NCBI GenBank assembly: GCA_900771335.1
Contig: CAAGNP010000040.1
Coordinates: forward strand, 48,484 to 112,483
DNA: 64,000 bases
Direction of reading: 5' to 3'
Origin: Rikenellaceae bacterium
GTDB taxonomy: Bacteria > Bacteroidota > Bacteroidia > Bacteroidales > UBA932
In this document: piece by piece, positions 25,045 to 34,011 of the stretch
Position numbering within the stretch: the first letter of the stretch is position 1
Layout of the letters: every line of letters starts with the position of its first letter
Made by a program: the position numbers and the translations under genes
The notes under the pieces: model-generated
Told to the model about the DNA's origin: nothing
Databases searched by the model: none
What the model saw: only the letters and a program-made list of their open reading frames with translations

Positions 25045-26204
25045 TGAGAAAGATCATATACATATTCATATCCATCATGACACTTATGGCGGTGTCGTGC
25101 GTTTACCCATACGAGGTGGAGTTGGAGGATGGCTCGAGCGGGACTGTGGTGATAGAGGGTGATATCTTGTGCGGGGAAGTCTCCATGTTCAAGATCGCCT
25201 TGACCAAAAGTATCTCAGATACCATATCCTCGTGGTTTGCTGTCCATGAACTCTATGTGGAGGGTGAAAATGGTGAGAAGCATTATGGCAGAGATTTGTT
25301 CAAAACCGGATATTTTGAGGTGGACACCAGGAATTTGAAGAAAGATGTGAAATACAGGTTTGTGGCAAAGATATCAAAGGATGTACAGTCGATATCGTAT
25401 GCCAGAACATATTCCACAGATTTTATGCCTGTCCTTATAACACCCCCTATAGATTCCATATCATATCAGGTATCTCCCGACAGCACATCGGTATCCATCA
25501 AGGTTACATCGCATGATGATACGCAGCCTGTAGGGTACTACAGATGGGACTATGTGGAGGACTGGGAGTTTACCTCATCACATATGGCCACTCACGAATA
25601 TGACTATTACTCCAACAGTATCAGGGAGATCGATTTTATGAATGAGAACAGGTACTACTGTTGGGGCAATAATGTCTCTGAAGATGTTCTGCTATATTCG
25701 ACAGAGGATGTCGGGGCAAATTTTGCACCTCTTGTTACCCTCAGTAACATATCCTGCACAGACAGAAGGGTGCAGAGGCTCTATTGCATAACTGTGAAGC
25801 AATACTACATCTCCCAGGAGAGTTTCAGGTTCTGGGATGTGATCAGAAAGAATGAGAATCTTTCAGGAGAGATCTTCGCACCACAGCCGAGCAAACCACA
25901 AGGGAATATTGTCTGTGAGGAGAATAAGGATGAATATGTTATCGGGTCGGTTTCCTGCTGTACCGTCTCGACTATGAGGAAATTCATTACAGGTGAGGAG
26001 TTTGGCATATACAAGGATCCCTTTGTCTGCAACCCCAGGAGCCTGGATATGGGCCAGTGGCAGAATGCATATATGGATGGCTACGATGTGGTTACAGTAT
26101 TGGAGGGGACTCCACCATATTTGTGGGCCAAAAAGGGGTGTGTGGACTGCAGATTGTATGGTAGCAAGGCCAAGCCGATTTTCTGGCCTACAAACAATAA
26201 ATAG
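25044..26204 (+). CDS. DUF4249-like outer-membrane lipoprotein, cassette 1 gene C
   Basis: 386-residue lipoprotein; the signal peptide ends in a lipobox with Cys19 (LMAVSC). Proteins annotated DUF4249 are often found next to TonB receptors in Bacteroidetes and have this layout. Features shared with the paralogue at 32830 include YRWDYVEDWEF, a double cysteine (SVSCCTVS) and a conserved C-terminal GCVDCRLYG followed by KP.FWP. Start and receptor stop share a base. It probably sits on the outer membrane as a partner of the receptor, in the position SusD holds in carbohydrate systems, but there is no sequence resemblance to SusD that I can see. Confidence 0.8.
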   Translation: MRKIIYIFISIMTLMAVSCVYPYEVELEDGSSGTVVIEGDILCGEVSMFKIALTKSISDTISSWFAVHELYVEGENGEKHYGRDLFKTGYFEVDTRNLKKDVKYRFVAKISKDVQSISYARTYSTDFMPVLITPPIDSISYQVSPDSTSVSIKVTSHDDTQPVGYYRWDYVEDWEFTSSHMATHEYDYYSNSIREIDFMNENRYYCWGNNVSEDVLLYSTEDVGANFAPLVTLSNISCTDRRVQRLYCITVKQYYISQESFRFWDVIRKNENLSGEIFAPQPSKPQGNIVCEENKDEYVIGSVSCCTVSTMRKFITGEEFGIYKDPFVCNPRSLDMGQWQNAYMDGYDVVTVLEGTPPYLWAKKGCVDCRLYGSKAKPIFWPTNNK

Positions 26205-26210
26205 ATGACT

Positions 26211-27884
26211 ATGAGAAAAGTAAAAGATATATTGCTGTTTATCCTCACGCTTCTCCCCATAGTGACTTTTGGGCAGAGCTACAATGTGCACGAGAGGGTA
26301 TACCTCTCTACCGACAAGGGGAGTTATGTCTCCGGAGAGGGGATAGGGTGTGCAGTGTACTGTTTTCAGCTGGAGGGTGGCAATCTTTCCCTTTCAGGGG
26401 TGAGTTCAGTAGCCTATATCGAGCTGGTCTCTTCGCAAGGGGTGGTCCTACAGGAGAAGGTGGCATTGGTAGATGGTCGCGGTGGGGCCGTGTTGAGGCT
26501 TTCGCCGGATACCCCTACGGGCAATTACAAACTGGTGGTCTATACCAAGCAGAATCGCAATGAAGAGGGTTTTGTCCCATATTCCAGAGATATTTCCATC
26601 TACAACACATTGACAAATGCAAAGCTGGAGGGGAATGTTGAGGTGGTTGAAGGGGCGTTGGCTGCCTCCGGCGACAATACACCTCCACAGACAGACCTGA
26701 TCTCGGTGGAGATCCCACAGAGCCATGGCACAGAAAGTCTCCCTGTGAAAATTGTATCTCATACTGAAGAGTGTTTGTCCCTCAATGTCTCTGTTTATAG
26801 GAAAGATGCCCTTCAGCAGCTCCCTGTCCCTACATTCGGCGACTTCGTGGCTCAGGCAAAGAGTTCCAGTCCGGGCACTCTCACTTCCAGCTTCATCCCC
26901 GATTTTGAAGGGGAAACAGTGCAGTTCAAGTCTGATGCGGAGGGTAAGAATATGATCCTCTCTTTCCCTGGAGCCGGGAGCAATGTGTATATCTCTGGTG
27001 TGGAGAGTGGCGGTCTTGTAAGTTTTTATGCCGGGAGCATATACGGGGAGAAGCACGCCATGCTTCAGATTATGCCAGGATATGAAGAGAGATCCCATAA
27101 GACGGAGGCGATCTCACCCTTTATCGGAAAGTTTGATTTCTCATACCCTACACTATACCTGAGCGAGGAGTTGAATGGCGATTTGGTCTCCAGAGGTGTC
27201 TCTATGCAGGTGAACAGAAGGTTTGGTGCAGATACACTCACCATTCCCCTTCCGGAGAGGGGTGATCCGTTCCTTGAGGAGCCCGACAAATCTTATCTGC
27301 TGGACGATTACACCAGATTCCATACCATGCATGAGGTGATTACCGAGTATGTTTCCAATGTCAGGATCAGGACACTCGATGGCAAGAAGAATTTCAGTGT
27401 TCTATTTAAGGATGCGTTGGGCAATGAGATGTTCTCAAGATTCGCCACTTTGGTCCTTTTGGATGGTATGCCTATCTTCAACCATGAGGATATCCTCAAT
27501 TACGATCCTATGCTCGTGAAGCGTATCAGGATATATGCACACTCGTACAGAATCTCCGATATCACTTATGAAGGGGTGATCTGTTTCGACACGTACAGGG
27601 GTGACATCCCATCTTTCCCGATGGACAGCACTGCTATGATGCTCTCATTCAAAGGTGCATTGTACCCCGAGTATATTTCGGGAGATTACCTGTCGGGACA
27701 GAGTGCCATTCCGGATTACCGACACACACTATACTGGCACCCGCTTGTGACAATCGGTGGAGGAGATGCGTTTGAATTTGACTGCATCCTCCCTAAAACT
27801 CCAGGCCTCTTTGATGTGGTGATAGAGGGTGTGACCGAGTCTGGTAAAGCTATTTATTATAAAGATAGTATTGAATTGAGATGA
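26211..27884 (+). CDS. Secreted protein with MG2-like and TonB-plug-like regions, cassette 1 gene D
   Basis: 557 residues with a signal peptide (MRKVKDILLFILTLLPIVTFGQ). The next ~100 residues (RVYLSTDKGSYVSGEGIGCAVY, then LSPDTPTGNYKLVVYT) look like an alpha-2-macroglobulin MG2 domain. The C-terminal third has a plug-like motif, TLVLLDGMPIFNHEDILNYDP followed by VKRIRIY, as seen in TonB receptor plugs, but no beta-barrel follows. By homology with the copy at 34012, where TAG, six bases and ATG occur in the same spacing, the start at 26211 is preferred over 26205. A periplasm- or surface-facing accessory of the receptor is inferred. The stop overlaps the carrier's start in ATGA. Confidence 0.75.
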   Translation: MRKVKDILLFILTLLPIVTFGQSYNVHERVYLSTDKGSYVSGEGIGCAVYCFQLEGGNLSLSGVSSVAYIELVSSQGVVLQEKVALVDGRGGAVLRLSPDTPTGNYKLVVYTKQNRNEEGFVPYSRDISIYNTLTNAKLEGNVEVVEGALAASGDNTPPQTDLISVEIPQSHGTESLPVKIVSHTEECLSLNVSVYRKDALQQLPVPTFGDFVAQAKSSSPGTLTSSFIPDFEGETVQFKSDAEGKNMILSFPGAGSNVYISGVESGGLVSFYAGSIYGEKHAMLQIMPGYEERSHKTEAISPFIGKFDFSYPTLYLSEELNGDLVSRGVSMQVNRRFGADTLTIPLPERGDPFLEEPDKSYLLDDYTRFHTMHEVITEYVSNVRIRTLDGKKNFSVLFKDALGNEMFSRFATLVLLDGMPIFNHEDILNYDPMLVKRIRIYAHSYRISDITYEGVICFDTYRGDIPSFPMDSTAMMLSFKGALYPEYISGDYLSGQSAIPDYRHTLYWHPLVTIGGGDAFEFDCILPKTPGLFDVVIEGVTESGKAIYYKDSIELR

Positions 27885-29452
27885 AGAAGAGAGAATTTCC
27901 AAATACATATGTGATAATTTTCGCCATCATGGCCATCTGTGCCATAGCGACATGGTTTGTTCCAGGTGGTGAGTATGCCAAGGTGGGCGATGAACTGGTA
28001 TATACCGAGGTGGAGTCTGTCCCCCAGACCTGGCAAATATTTGAAGCCCTCTATTCGGGGTTTGCAAAGCAGGCGGGCATTATTGTGTTTATCCTCGTTA
28101 TCGGAGGTGCCTTCTGGATTGTGAATGCATCCAAATCGATAGATATGGGGATTATCTCCTTCCTGGGGGCGACCAAAAAGCTCGAAAGGTCCCCATTGCT
28201 CAAGAAAATTGGGGTCAATAATATTGTTATCTCACTTATAATCATCCTTTTCTCCCTGTTTGGCGGAGTGTTCGGAATGAGCGAGGAGACCCTCGCTTTC
28301 GTAGTGGTGCTCGTTCCCCTTGCCATCTCGATGGGGTATGACTCCATTGTCGGGGTGTGCATGGTCTATGTGGCGGCCCACGTGGGTTTTGCCGGTGCAT
28401 TCCTGAACCCTTTCACTGTGGGTGTGGCGCAGAATATGGCAGATCTTCCGATGTTCTCCGGTATGGGTTACAGACTCTTCTGCTGGGCATTGCTTACCGC
28501 AATACTTATCGCAGTGGTGCTGATATATGCAGCCCGCATCAAAAAGGATCCCACCAGATCATTGGTATATGATAGTGACAAATACTGGAGGGACAAGGTG
28601 AGTGAGGAGGGTGCCCGGGTGGAGTACGAGCGCAACCGCTCGTCTGTCGTTGCGTTTGTATTGGCCATGGCCGCAGTGGTGGCATTCACCATTGCCTACT
28701 CCGGCGATTGCAGCATCAAGGTGGGTGAGAGTGAGTTTGCAGCGGTGTGGCTGTTGCCTGCAGCTGCTGCCCTTTTTGCAGTGGTGTCGCTCATTGCCTT
28801 AAGGAGGTCTTACCATTTCTTCATCCTTACTCTCTTGGGTTTTACCATTGTCTACCTGATAATCGGAGTGCTCGCTTTCGGCTGGTATATAGGTGAAATA
28901 TCTGCATTGTTCCTCGCTTTCGGAATCCTATGCGGTATCGCTATAGGGCTGTCGCCCAATAATATAGTGAAGGAGTTCCTCAATGGTGCGAAGGATATAA
29001 TGTCTGCAGCGCTGGTGGTGGGTTTTGCTGCCGGTATCATTATAATTCTGGAAGATGGGCGTATTATAGATTCTATCCTCCATTCGATGGAGTCGGGCTT
29101 GGGTGAATCGGGGCAGATGGCTTCATTGTCCCTGATGTACGGTATTCAGACGATGATAAATTTCCTTATCCCGTCCGCTACCGCCAAGGCGGCAATCACT
29201 ATCCCCATCATGGCACCATTCTCGGATCTGATAGATTTGTCGCGCCAGGCAATGGTGATGGCATTCCAGTTCGGTGATGGATTTACCAATATGATAACCC
29301 CTACTTCCGGTGTCTTGATAGCTGCGCTCGGAATGGCGAAAATCCCCTATACGAAATGGGTGAAATGGGTGTGGAAATTTATCCTTATGCTGATAATTGT
29401 GGGATTTTTGCTCCTTATCCCTACTGTATATTTGAATTTGTCTGGTTTTTAG
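27881..29452 (+). CDS. YfcC/DcuC-family inner-membrane carrier
   Basis: 523-residue integral membrane protein with about 12-13 hydrophobic segments. It matches the YfcC branch of the C4-dicarboxylate/basic amino acid carrier group: MAICAIATWFVPGGEY at the start, FGGVFGMSEETLAFVVVLVPLA, GFAGAFLNPFTVGVAQNMA, and LIPSATAKAAITIPIMAPF near the end. Family members are predicted to transport amino acids, peptides or dicarboxylates, and the specific substrate here is not known. It overlaps the stop of gene D by four bases, so it belongs to the first cassette's transcript, and it precedes the second cassette by only 16 bases. Confidence 0.85.
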   Translation: MKKREFPNTYVIIFAIMAICAIATWFVPGGEYAKVGDELVYTEVESVPQTWQIFEALYSGFAKQAGIIVFILVIGGAFWIVNASKSIDMGIISFLGATKKLERSPLLKKIGVNNIVISLIIILFSLFGGVFGMSEETLAFVVVLVPLAISMGYDSIVGVCMVYVAAHVGFAGAFLNPFTVGVAQNMADLPMFSGMGYRLFCWALLTAILIAVVLIYAARIKKDPTRSLVYDSDKYWRDKVSEEGARVEYERNRSSVVAFVLAMAAVVAFTIAYSGDCSIKVGESEFAAVWLLPAAAALFAVVSLIALRRSYHFFILTLLGFTIVYLIIGVLAFGWYIGEISALFLAFGILCGIAIGLSPNNIVKEFLNGAKDIMSAALVVGFAAGIIIILEDGRIIDSILHSMESGLGESGQMASLSLMYGIQTMINFLIPSATAKAAITIPIMAPFSDLIDLSRQAMVMAFQFGDGFTNMITPTSGVLIAALGMAKIPYTKWVKWVWKFILMLIIVGFLLLIPTVYLNLSGF

Positions 29453-29461
29453 ATATTTTTG
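29432..29461 (+). promoter_or_regulatory. Promoter-like element in front of cassette 2
   Basis: TTG at 29432-29434 (within TTTG) and TATTTTTG at 29454-29461 are 19 bases apart, which matches the Bacteroides -33/-7 promoter. The -33 part lies inside the last codons of the carrier gene. The start codon of cassette 2 is only 7 bases after the -7 element, so the transcript would have almost no leader. Confidence 0.5.
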
Positions 29462-29468
29462 CCCCATT

Positions 29469-30167
29469 ATGAAAATATTTAAATACATCTTTCTTGTTGT
29501 CCTGCCTCTGCTATCGCTCCCTTTTGCTGAGGTAAAGGGTCAAGGGCCCGATCTGAATTCCTACATGAAAAGTGTGGAGGGTAACTCATTGCTCTATAGG
29601 GGGAAGATAGAGAAGCACTACAGCTTCAAATACAAAGGGACATATTTTGCTTATCAGGAGGAATATGTGGAGGGTAAAGTTTATTATAACCAGAAACTCT
29701 ATACCGGTGTGTTGCTAAATCTCAACTCTTTTACCGATGAACTCTCTGTGAGATTGTCAGAGGGGCACCTCCCTGTCTTGTTGGAGAAGAATCTTGTGGA
29801 CTATTTCTCTTTAGGTGAGAGGAACTTTGTCAATGTGAGGGATGGTAAGAAGTTCGGGGTCGATTCGGGCTTCTATGAGGTGCTGACAGAAGGAGAGGAG
29901 AGGCTTTTGAAGAGGATTAGGAAGGAGTACAAGGAGAATCTTGTGGCATCTGGCCAGGATTCAAAAATCGAGAAGGTTTTTGATGCTATGATTGACCACT
30001 ATATTGTCAAAGGTGACAAGTGGGTGAAGGTGACAGGAAAGGGTACATTTGTGAAGTGGTGTCCTGAGAGGAAAAAGGAGATAAATGCCATCTTCAGAGA
30101 TGCTGGCCGTGCTGAGAGAAATGAGAAGGACAGATTGTATAAACGTATGATGGAGGCGATGAGATGA
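29469..30167 (+). CDS. Small secreted protein of unknown function, cassette 2 gene A
   Basis: 232 residues, signal peptide MKIFKYIFLVVLPLLSLPFAEVKG. The mature protein is lysine-, glutamate- and tyrosine-rich and homologous to the product of 21743 (RGKIEKHYSFKYKGTYFAY; VYYNQKLYTGVLLNLNSF). No domain is recognised. It is somewhat longer at the C-terminus than its paralogue, ending in a charged helix (AERNEKDRLYKRMMEAMR). The stop overlaps the receptor start (ATGA). Confidence 0.8.
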   Translation: MKIFKYIFLVVLPLLSLPFAEVKGQGPDLNSYMKSVEGNSLLYRGKIEKHYSFKYKGTYFAYQEEYVEGKVYYNQKLYTGVLLNLNSFTDELSVRLSEGHLPVLLEKNLVDYFSLGERNFVNVRDGKKFGVDSGFYEVLTEGEERLLKRIRKEYKENLVASGQDSKIEKVFDAMIDHYIVKGDKWVKVTGKGTFVKWCPERKKEINAIFRDAGRAERNEKDRLYKRMMEAMR

Positions 30168-32830
30168 GAAGAATATTGTCAATAATACTGATAGCGTTGT
30201 CTCTCCCCGCTTTCGGGCAGAAGATATCCCTCTACAAATCACCCCTTGATTCGGTGGTGAAGAGGATGGGTGCCCTTTTTGACGGGAGGATTTTCTTTGT
30301 TCCCGATACCACAGGGAACACCAAGCTTACTATACAGGTGGATAACCCGTCGCTCTTTGTGGATGAGGCTGTGAATGTGCTTAAAGGTGAGGGCTACTCT
30401 GTCACCATGCAGGATGGAAATATGTTCATCTTGAAGGGGGTAGGTATCTCCACCAAATTGCCTTTGCAGTATTTTCAGGAGAGTGTCGCCGCTTCAAGCG
30501 GTTCCGATGAGTATCTTGATGCTCTGAGTGAAGATGTGAGGATAGCGAATTTTGCCAACAAAGTGTACGAGATAGGTCGTGAGGACAATTGCAAAGGTGG
30601 CAAACTCTATTTGAGCGGTGTCGTTCAGAATGTGAGGAACGGTGAACCTCTTGTGGGTGTCTCTGTGTACAGTGAAGAGCACAAGTCGTATGCTCAGACC
30701 GATGAATTCGGTTTTTATAAGATATTGTTGCCTGCAGGTGCAAACAAGATAAAGGCGAGCGGATTCTCTTTGAATGACGTGGAGCTGGATATCAGACTCT
30801 ATGAGACAGGAAGTCTCGATATTATTATGAAGGAGAAGGTGTTCTCCCTAAATGAGGCGACAGTCTCTGCCGAGAGTTCAAATACCAGAAGGACCAATAA
30901 AATGGGTGTGGAGCTTGTGAGGATCGGCCGTATCAAACAGGTGCCTACCGTAATGGGTGAAGCGGATGTCCTTAAGGTGTTGGTTACACTTCCTGGTGTC
31001 AAATCTGTGGGCGAGGCTTCCGGTGGATTCAATGTCCGTGGAGGTGCTACAGACCAGAACCTTATCCTTTTCAATGAGGGTACCATCTATAACCCTACCC
31101 ACCTTTTCGGTCTCTTCTCTGCATTTAACCCCGATGTGGTTACCGATGTGGAGCTGTATAAAAGCTCTATACCTGCAGAGTATGGCGGCCGACTATCTTC
31201 TGTCCTTGAGATCAGAGGAAGAGAGGGTAATGACAAGAATGTGACCGGCTCTTTGGGTATCGGTCTCCTTACCACCAAGGGTCATATCGAGGGTCCATTC
31301 ACCAAGAGCGGCAAGACCAAATTTATCGTAGGTGCCAGAACCACATACTCTGACTGGATGTTGGGTCTGTTGCCTGAGAGTAGCGGCTACAATCAGGGTA
31401 CAGCCAATTTCTACGATGTGAATGCCTCTATCAGCCATAAATTCAATGAGAAGAACAGTATCTATGCATACGGGTATTACTCAAGGGACAAGTTCAGCTT
31501 CAGCATTGATACCACCTATATGTACCACAATATCAATGGGTCTCTCAAATGGAGAAGCAACTTCTCTGACCAGCACAGTATGATATTTACAGTGGGATAT
31601 GACCAGTATGGATACGATGTGATGGATACCCACAAGGAAGTGGAGGCATATAACTTGAAGTTCAATATTCAGCAGGGTTTTGCCAAACTCAAATTCAAGT
31701 CTGTCCTAAATGACAAACACACCCTGAATTATGGTCTGAACTCCATCTATTACCATTTGAAACCAGGTATGATGTTGCCATACAACATCCCCGGTGCCAA
31801 TCCGTCTCTGGTGAAGGAGAATATCCTGGATACAGAGGAGGCAGTGGAGTCTGCTGTGTATGTTTCTGATACCTGGAATATTTCAGATAAAGTGTCGGCA
31901 GATTTGGGTGTCAGATACTCATTGTTTGCAAATTTGAATCCGTTCAAATACTATGGCGGCCCTGAGTTCAGGGTGTCCGGAAAATGGCTTGCATCTGACA
32001 GAGTGACCATCAAAGCCGGTTTCAACAGTATGAGACAGTATATCCACATGCTCTCAAATACCACCACTATGTCACCTACCGACATCTGGAAGCTAAGCGA
32101 TGTGGATATCAAGCCACAAACAGGATGGCAGGCTGCTGTAGCCCTATACTCTATGCACTTCAATGATAAAGTGGAGTTCTCGGTGGAGGGTTACTACAAG
32201 AAGATGGACAACTATCTCGACTATAAGAGCGGTTCGGTTCTGATTATGAATAGCAATCTGGCTCAGGATGTGATAGAGACCCGTGGTCAGGCTTATGGTG
32301 CAGAGGTTATGATCAAAAAGCCTCTCGGCAAACTCAACGGATGGATCTCATATACCTACTCCAGAACACTTCTTCAGGAGAAAGCGGATAGGGGAGTCTT
32401 CTCTGTCAATGGTGGTGACTGGTATCCTGCCGCTTACGACAAGCCGCACGATGTGAAGTTTGTGGGTAATTACAAATTTACACACAGATATAGTCTGTCG
32501 CTGAATGTGGATTACTCTACAGGACGCCCTGTGACTGTCCCAGTGGGTAAATATTTCTACGGTGGTGGCTACAGACTCTACTTCTCAGACAGAAATGCAT
32601 ACAGGGTTCCTGACTATTTCAGGATGGACGTGGCTGTGAACATAGAGCCAAGTCACTATCTCAAGCAGCTATCCCACTTCTCTGTGACATTTGGTGTCTA
32701 TAACGTGACAGGAAGGAAGAATGCATACTCTGTTTACTATGATACAAATTCGGGAAAGAGTGTCCAGGGTTATATGCTTACCATTTTTGGAGCCCCAATA
32801 CCATATGTTAACATTAATGTGAAGTTCTGA
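30164..32830 (+). CDS. TonB-dependent outer-membrane receptor, cassette 2 gene B
   Basis: 888 residues with the same architecture as the receptor at 22369: signal peptide, STN-like region (about 20-90), carboxypeptidase-regulatory-like domain (LYLSGVVQNVRNGEPLVGVS, ~150-235), plug (GEADVLKVLVTLPGVKSVGEAS) and barrel ending PYVNINVKF. Plug and barrel ends are highly similar to copy 1. The loops between about residues 395 and 620 are more divergent, which suggests different ligands. The next gene starts at the last base of its stop codon. Confidence 0.93.
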   Translation: MRRILSIILIALSLPAFGQKISLYKSPLDSVVKRMGALFDGRIFFVPDTTGNTKLTIQVDNPSLFVDEAVNVLKGEGYSVTMQDGNMFILKGVGISTKLPLQYFQESVAASSGSDEYLDALSEDVRIANFANKVYEIGREDNCKGGKLYLSGVVQNVRNGEPLVGVSVYSEEHKSYAQTDEFGFYKILLPAGANKIKASGFSLNDVELDIRLYETGSLDIIMKEKVFSLNEATVSAESSNTRRTNKMGVELVRIGRIKQVPTVMGEADVLKVLVTLPGVKSVGEASGGFNVRGGATDQNLILFNEGTIYNPTHLFGLFSAFNPDVVTDVELYKSSIPAEYGGRLSSVLEIRGREGNDKNVTGSLGIGLLTTKGHIEGPFTKSGKTKFIVGARTTYSDWMLGLLPESSGYNQGTANFYDVNASISHKFNEKNSIYAYGYYSRDKFSFSIDTTYMYHNINGSLKWRSNFSDQHSMIFTVGYDQYGYDVMDTHKEVEAYNLKFNIQQGFAKLKFKSVLNDKHTLNYGLNSIYYHLKPGMMLPYNIPGANPSLVKENILDTEEAVESAVYVSDTWNISDKVSADLGVRYSLFANLNPFKYYGGPEFRVSGKWLASDRVTIKAGFNSMRQYIHMLSNTTTMSPTDIWKLSDVDIKPQTGWQAAVALYSMHFNDKVEFSVEGYYKKMDNYLDYKSGSVLIMNSNLAQDVIETRGQAYGAEVMIKKPLGKLNGWISYTYSRTLLQEKADRGVFSVNGGDWYPAAYDKPHDVKFVGNYKFTHRYSLSLNVDYSTGRPVTVPVGKYFYGGGYRLYFSDRNAYRVPDYFRMDVAVNIEPSHYLKQLSHFSVTFGVYNVTGRKNAYSVYYDTNSGKSVQGYMLTIFGAPIPYVNINVKF

Positions 32831-34005
32831 TGAAAAAGGTGTTGAAATATATATTTATTATGATCGGATGCTTGGGCGTAGTCTCTTGTGTCTATCCGTT
32901 TACACCCGAAGGTGTGGAAGAAGAGGTGGGCCTATTGGTAATGGAGGGTGATATCAACGCCGGTATCTCGTCCACATTTGTACCCACAAAATCGATATCT
33001 CTTACTGAGACCTCACAGGAGGTGTCGGCTGTGGAGTTGACAGATATCTATGTGGAGAGTGAATCAGGGGCCAAGTTTGGTCTGCTTGAGATGGTGGAGA
33101 GCAGTGACAACAGATTTCTCAATAACAGGAAACTGTCATATATCCTCGACACAGAGAAGCTGGATGAGAAAAGCAAGTGCAGGCTGGTGTTCGCGGCAGA
33201 TGGCAAGAGCTATATGACTGACTGGCTTGAGTTTATCCCCACTGCACCTATAGATTCTGTGACATATTCCATAGCTGAAGATTTGACCTATCTCGATATC
33301 CATGTACATGCTACAGGTCTGAATGACTCTTTGAAGTATTACAAATGGGACTACAGGGAGGATTGGGAGTTCAATACATATTTCAAGCAGGAAATTTACT
33401 ACTATCCGGACAGCAATCAGGTCTACTCCTATGAGGATGACTTCTCACCATATTATACGTGCTGGAATTCAAGTGTCTCATCAGATATAAACATCTTCAG
33501 TACAGAGAGCCTGACTGAGAATGTGGTGAAATATCACCCGATCAGGACTATCGGCAAGTCAGACAAGAGACTTTCGTACCTTTATGCGATTGAGGTGTAC
33601 CAGAAGGCCCTTTCGAAGGAGGCCTACAAATATTGGGAGACCCTTCTGAAGAACAATGACGGCTCTTCGGGTATCTTCGCCCCACAGCCAAATGAGATGA
33701 GGGGAAATATCCATTGCGTTGACAATGGTGATGAGATGGTTCTGGGGTATATATCGTGCTGCTCTATCTCCAGAAAGAGGATATTTATATCCAGAACAGA
33801 CCATAAAATATATCGGAGTGAAGATATCTGTACCGAGGAGGCCAAGGATGTGGCGTTGTGGGGTAATCTGTACAGGTCGGGCTGGGATGTGGTGTTTGCT
33901 GACCCATGGACCGGGCAGGTGATGTGGGCTCCAAAAAAATGTGTTGACTGCAGAGTCTATGGAAACAAGAACAAGCCGGATTTCTGGCCTAATGATCATA
34001 AATAG
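32830..34005 (+). CDS. DUF4249-like outer-membrane lipoprotein, cassette 2 gene C
   Basis: 391-residue lipoprotein with lipobox Cys20 (CLGVVSC). Homologous to the product of 25044: YKWDYREDWEFNTY, GYISCCSISRKR, and the C-terminal KKCVDCRVYGNKNKPDFWP. The four C-terminal-half cysteines (a CC pair and a CVDC pair) are conserved in both copies and could form disulfides or bind a metal; this is inference. It starts on the last base of the receptor stop. Confidence 0.8.
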   Translation: MKKVLKYIFIMIGCLGVVSCVYPFTPEGVEEEVGLLVMEGDINAGISSTFVPTKSISLTETSQEVSAVELTDIYVESESGAKFGLLEMVESSDNRFLNNRKLSYILDTEKLDEKSKCRLVFAADGKSYMTDWLEFIPTAPIDSVTYSIAEDLTYLDIHVHATGLNDSLKYYKWDYREDWEFNTYFKQEIYYYPDSNQVYSYEDDFSPYYTCWNSSVSSDINIFSTESLTENVVKYHPIRTIGKSDKRLSYLYAIEVYQKALSKEAYKYWETLLKNNDGSSGIFAPQPNEMRGNIHCVDNGDEMVLGYISCCSISRKRIFISRTDHKIYRSEDICTEEAKDVALWGNLYRSGWDVVFADPWTGQVMWAPKKCVDCRVYGNKNKPDFWPNDHK

Positions 34006-34011
34006 TTTGCT

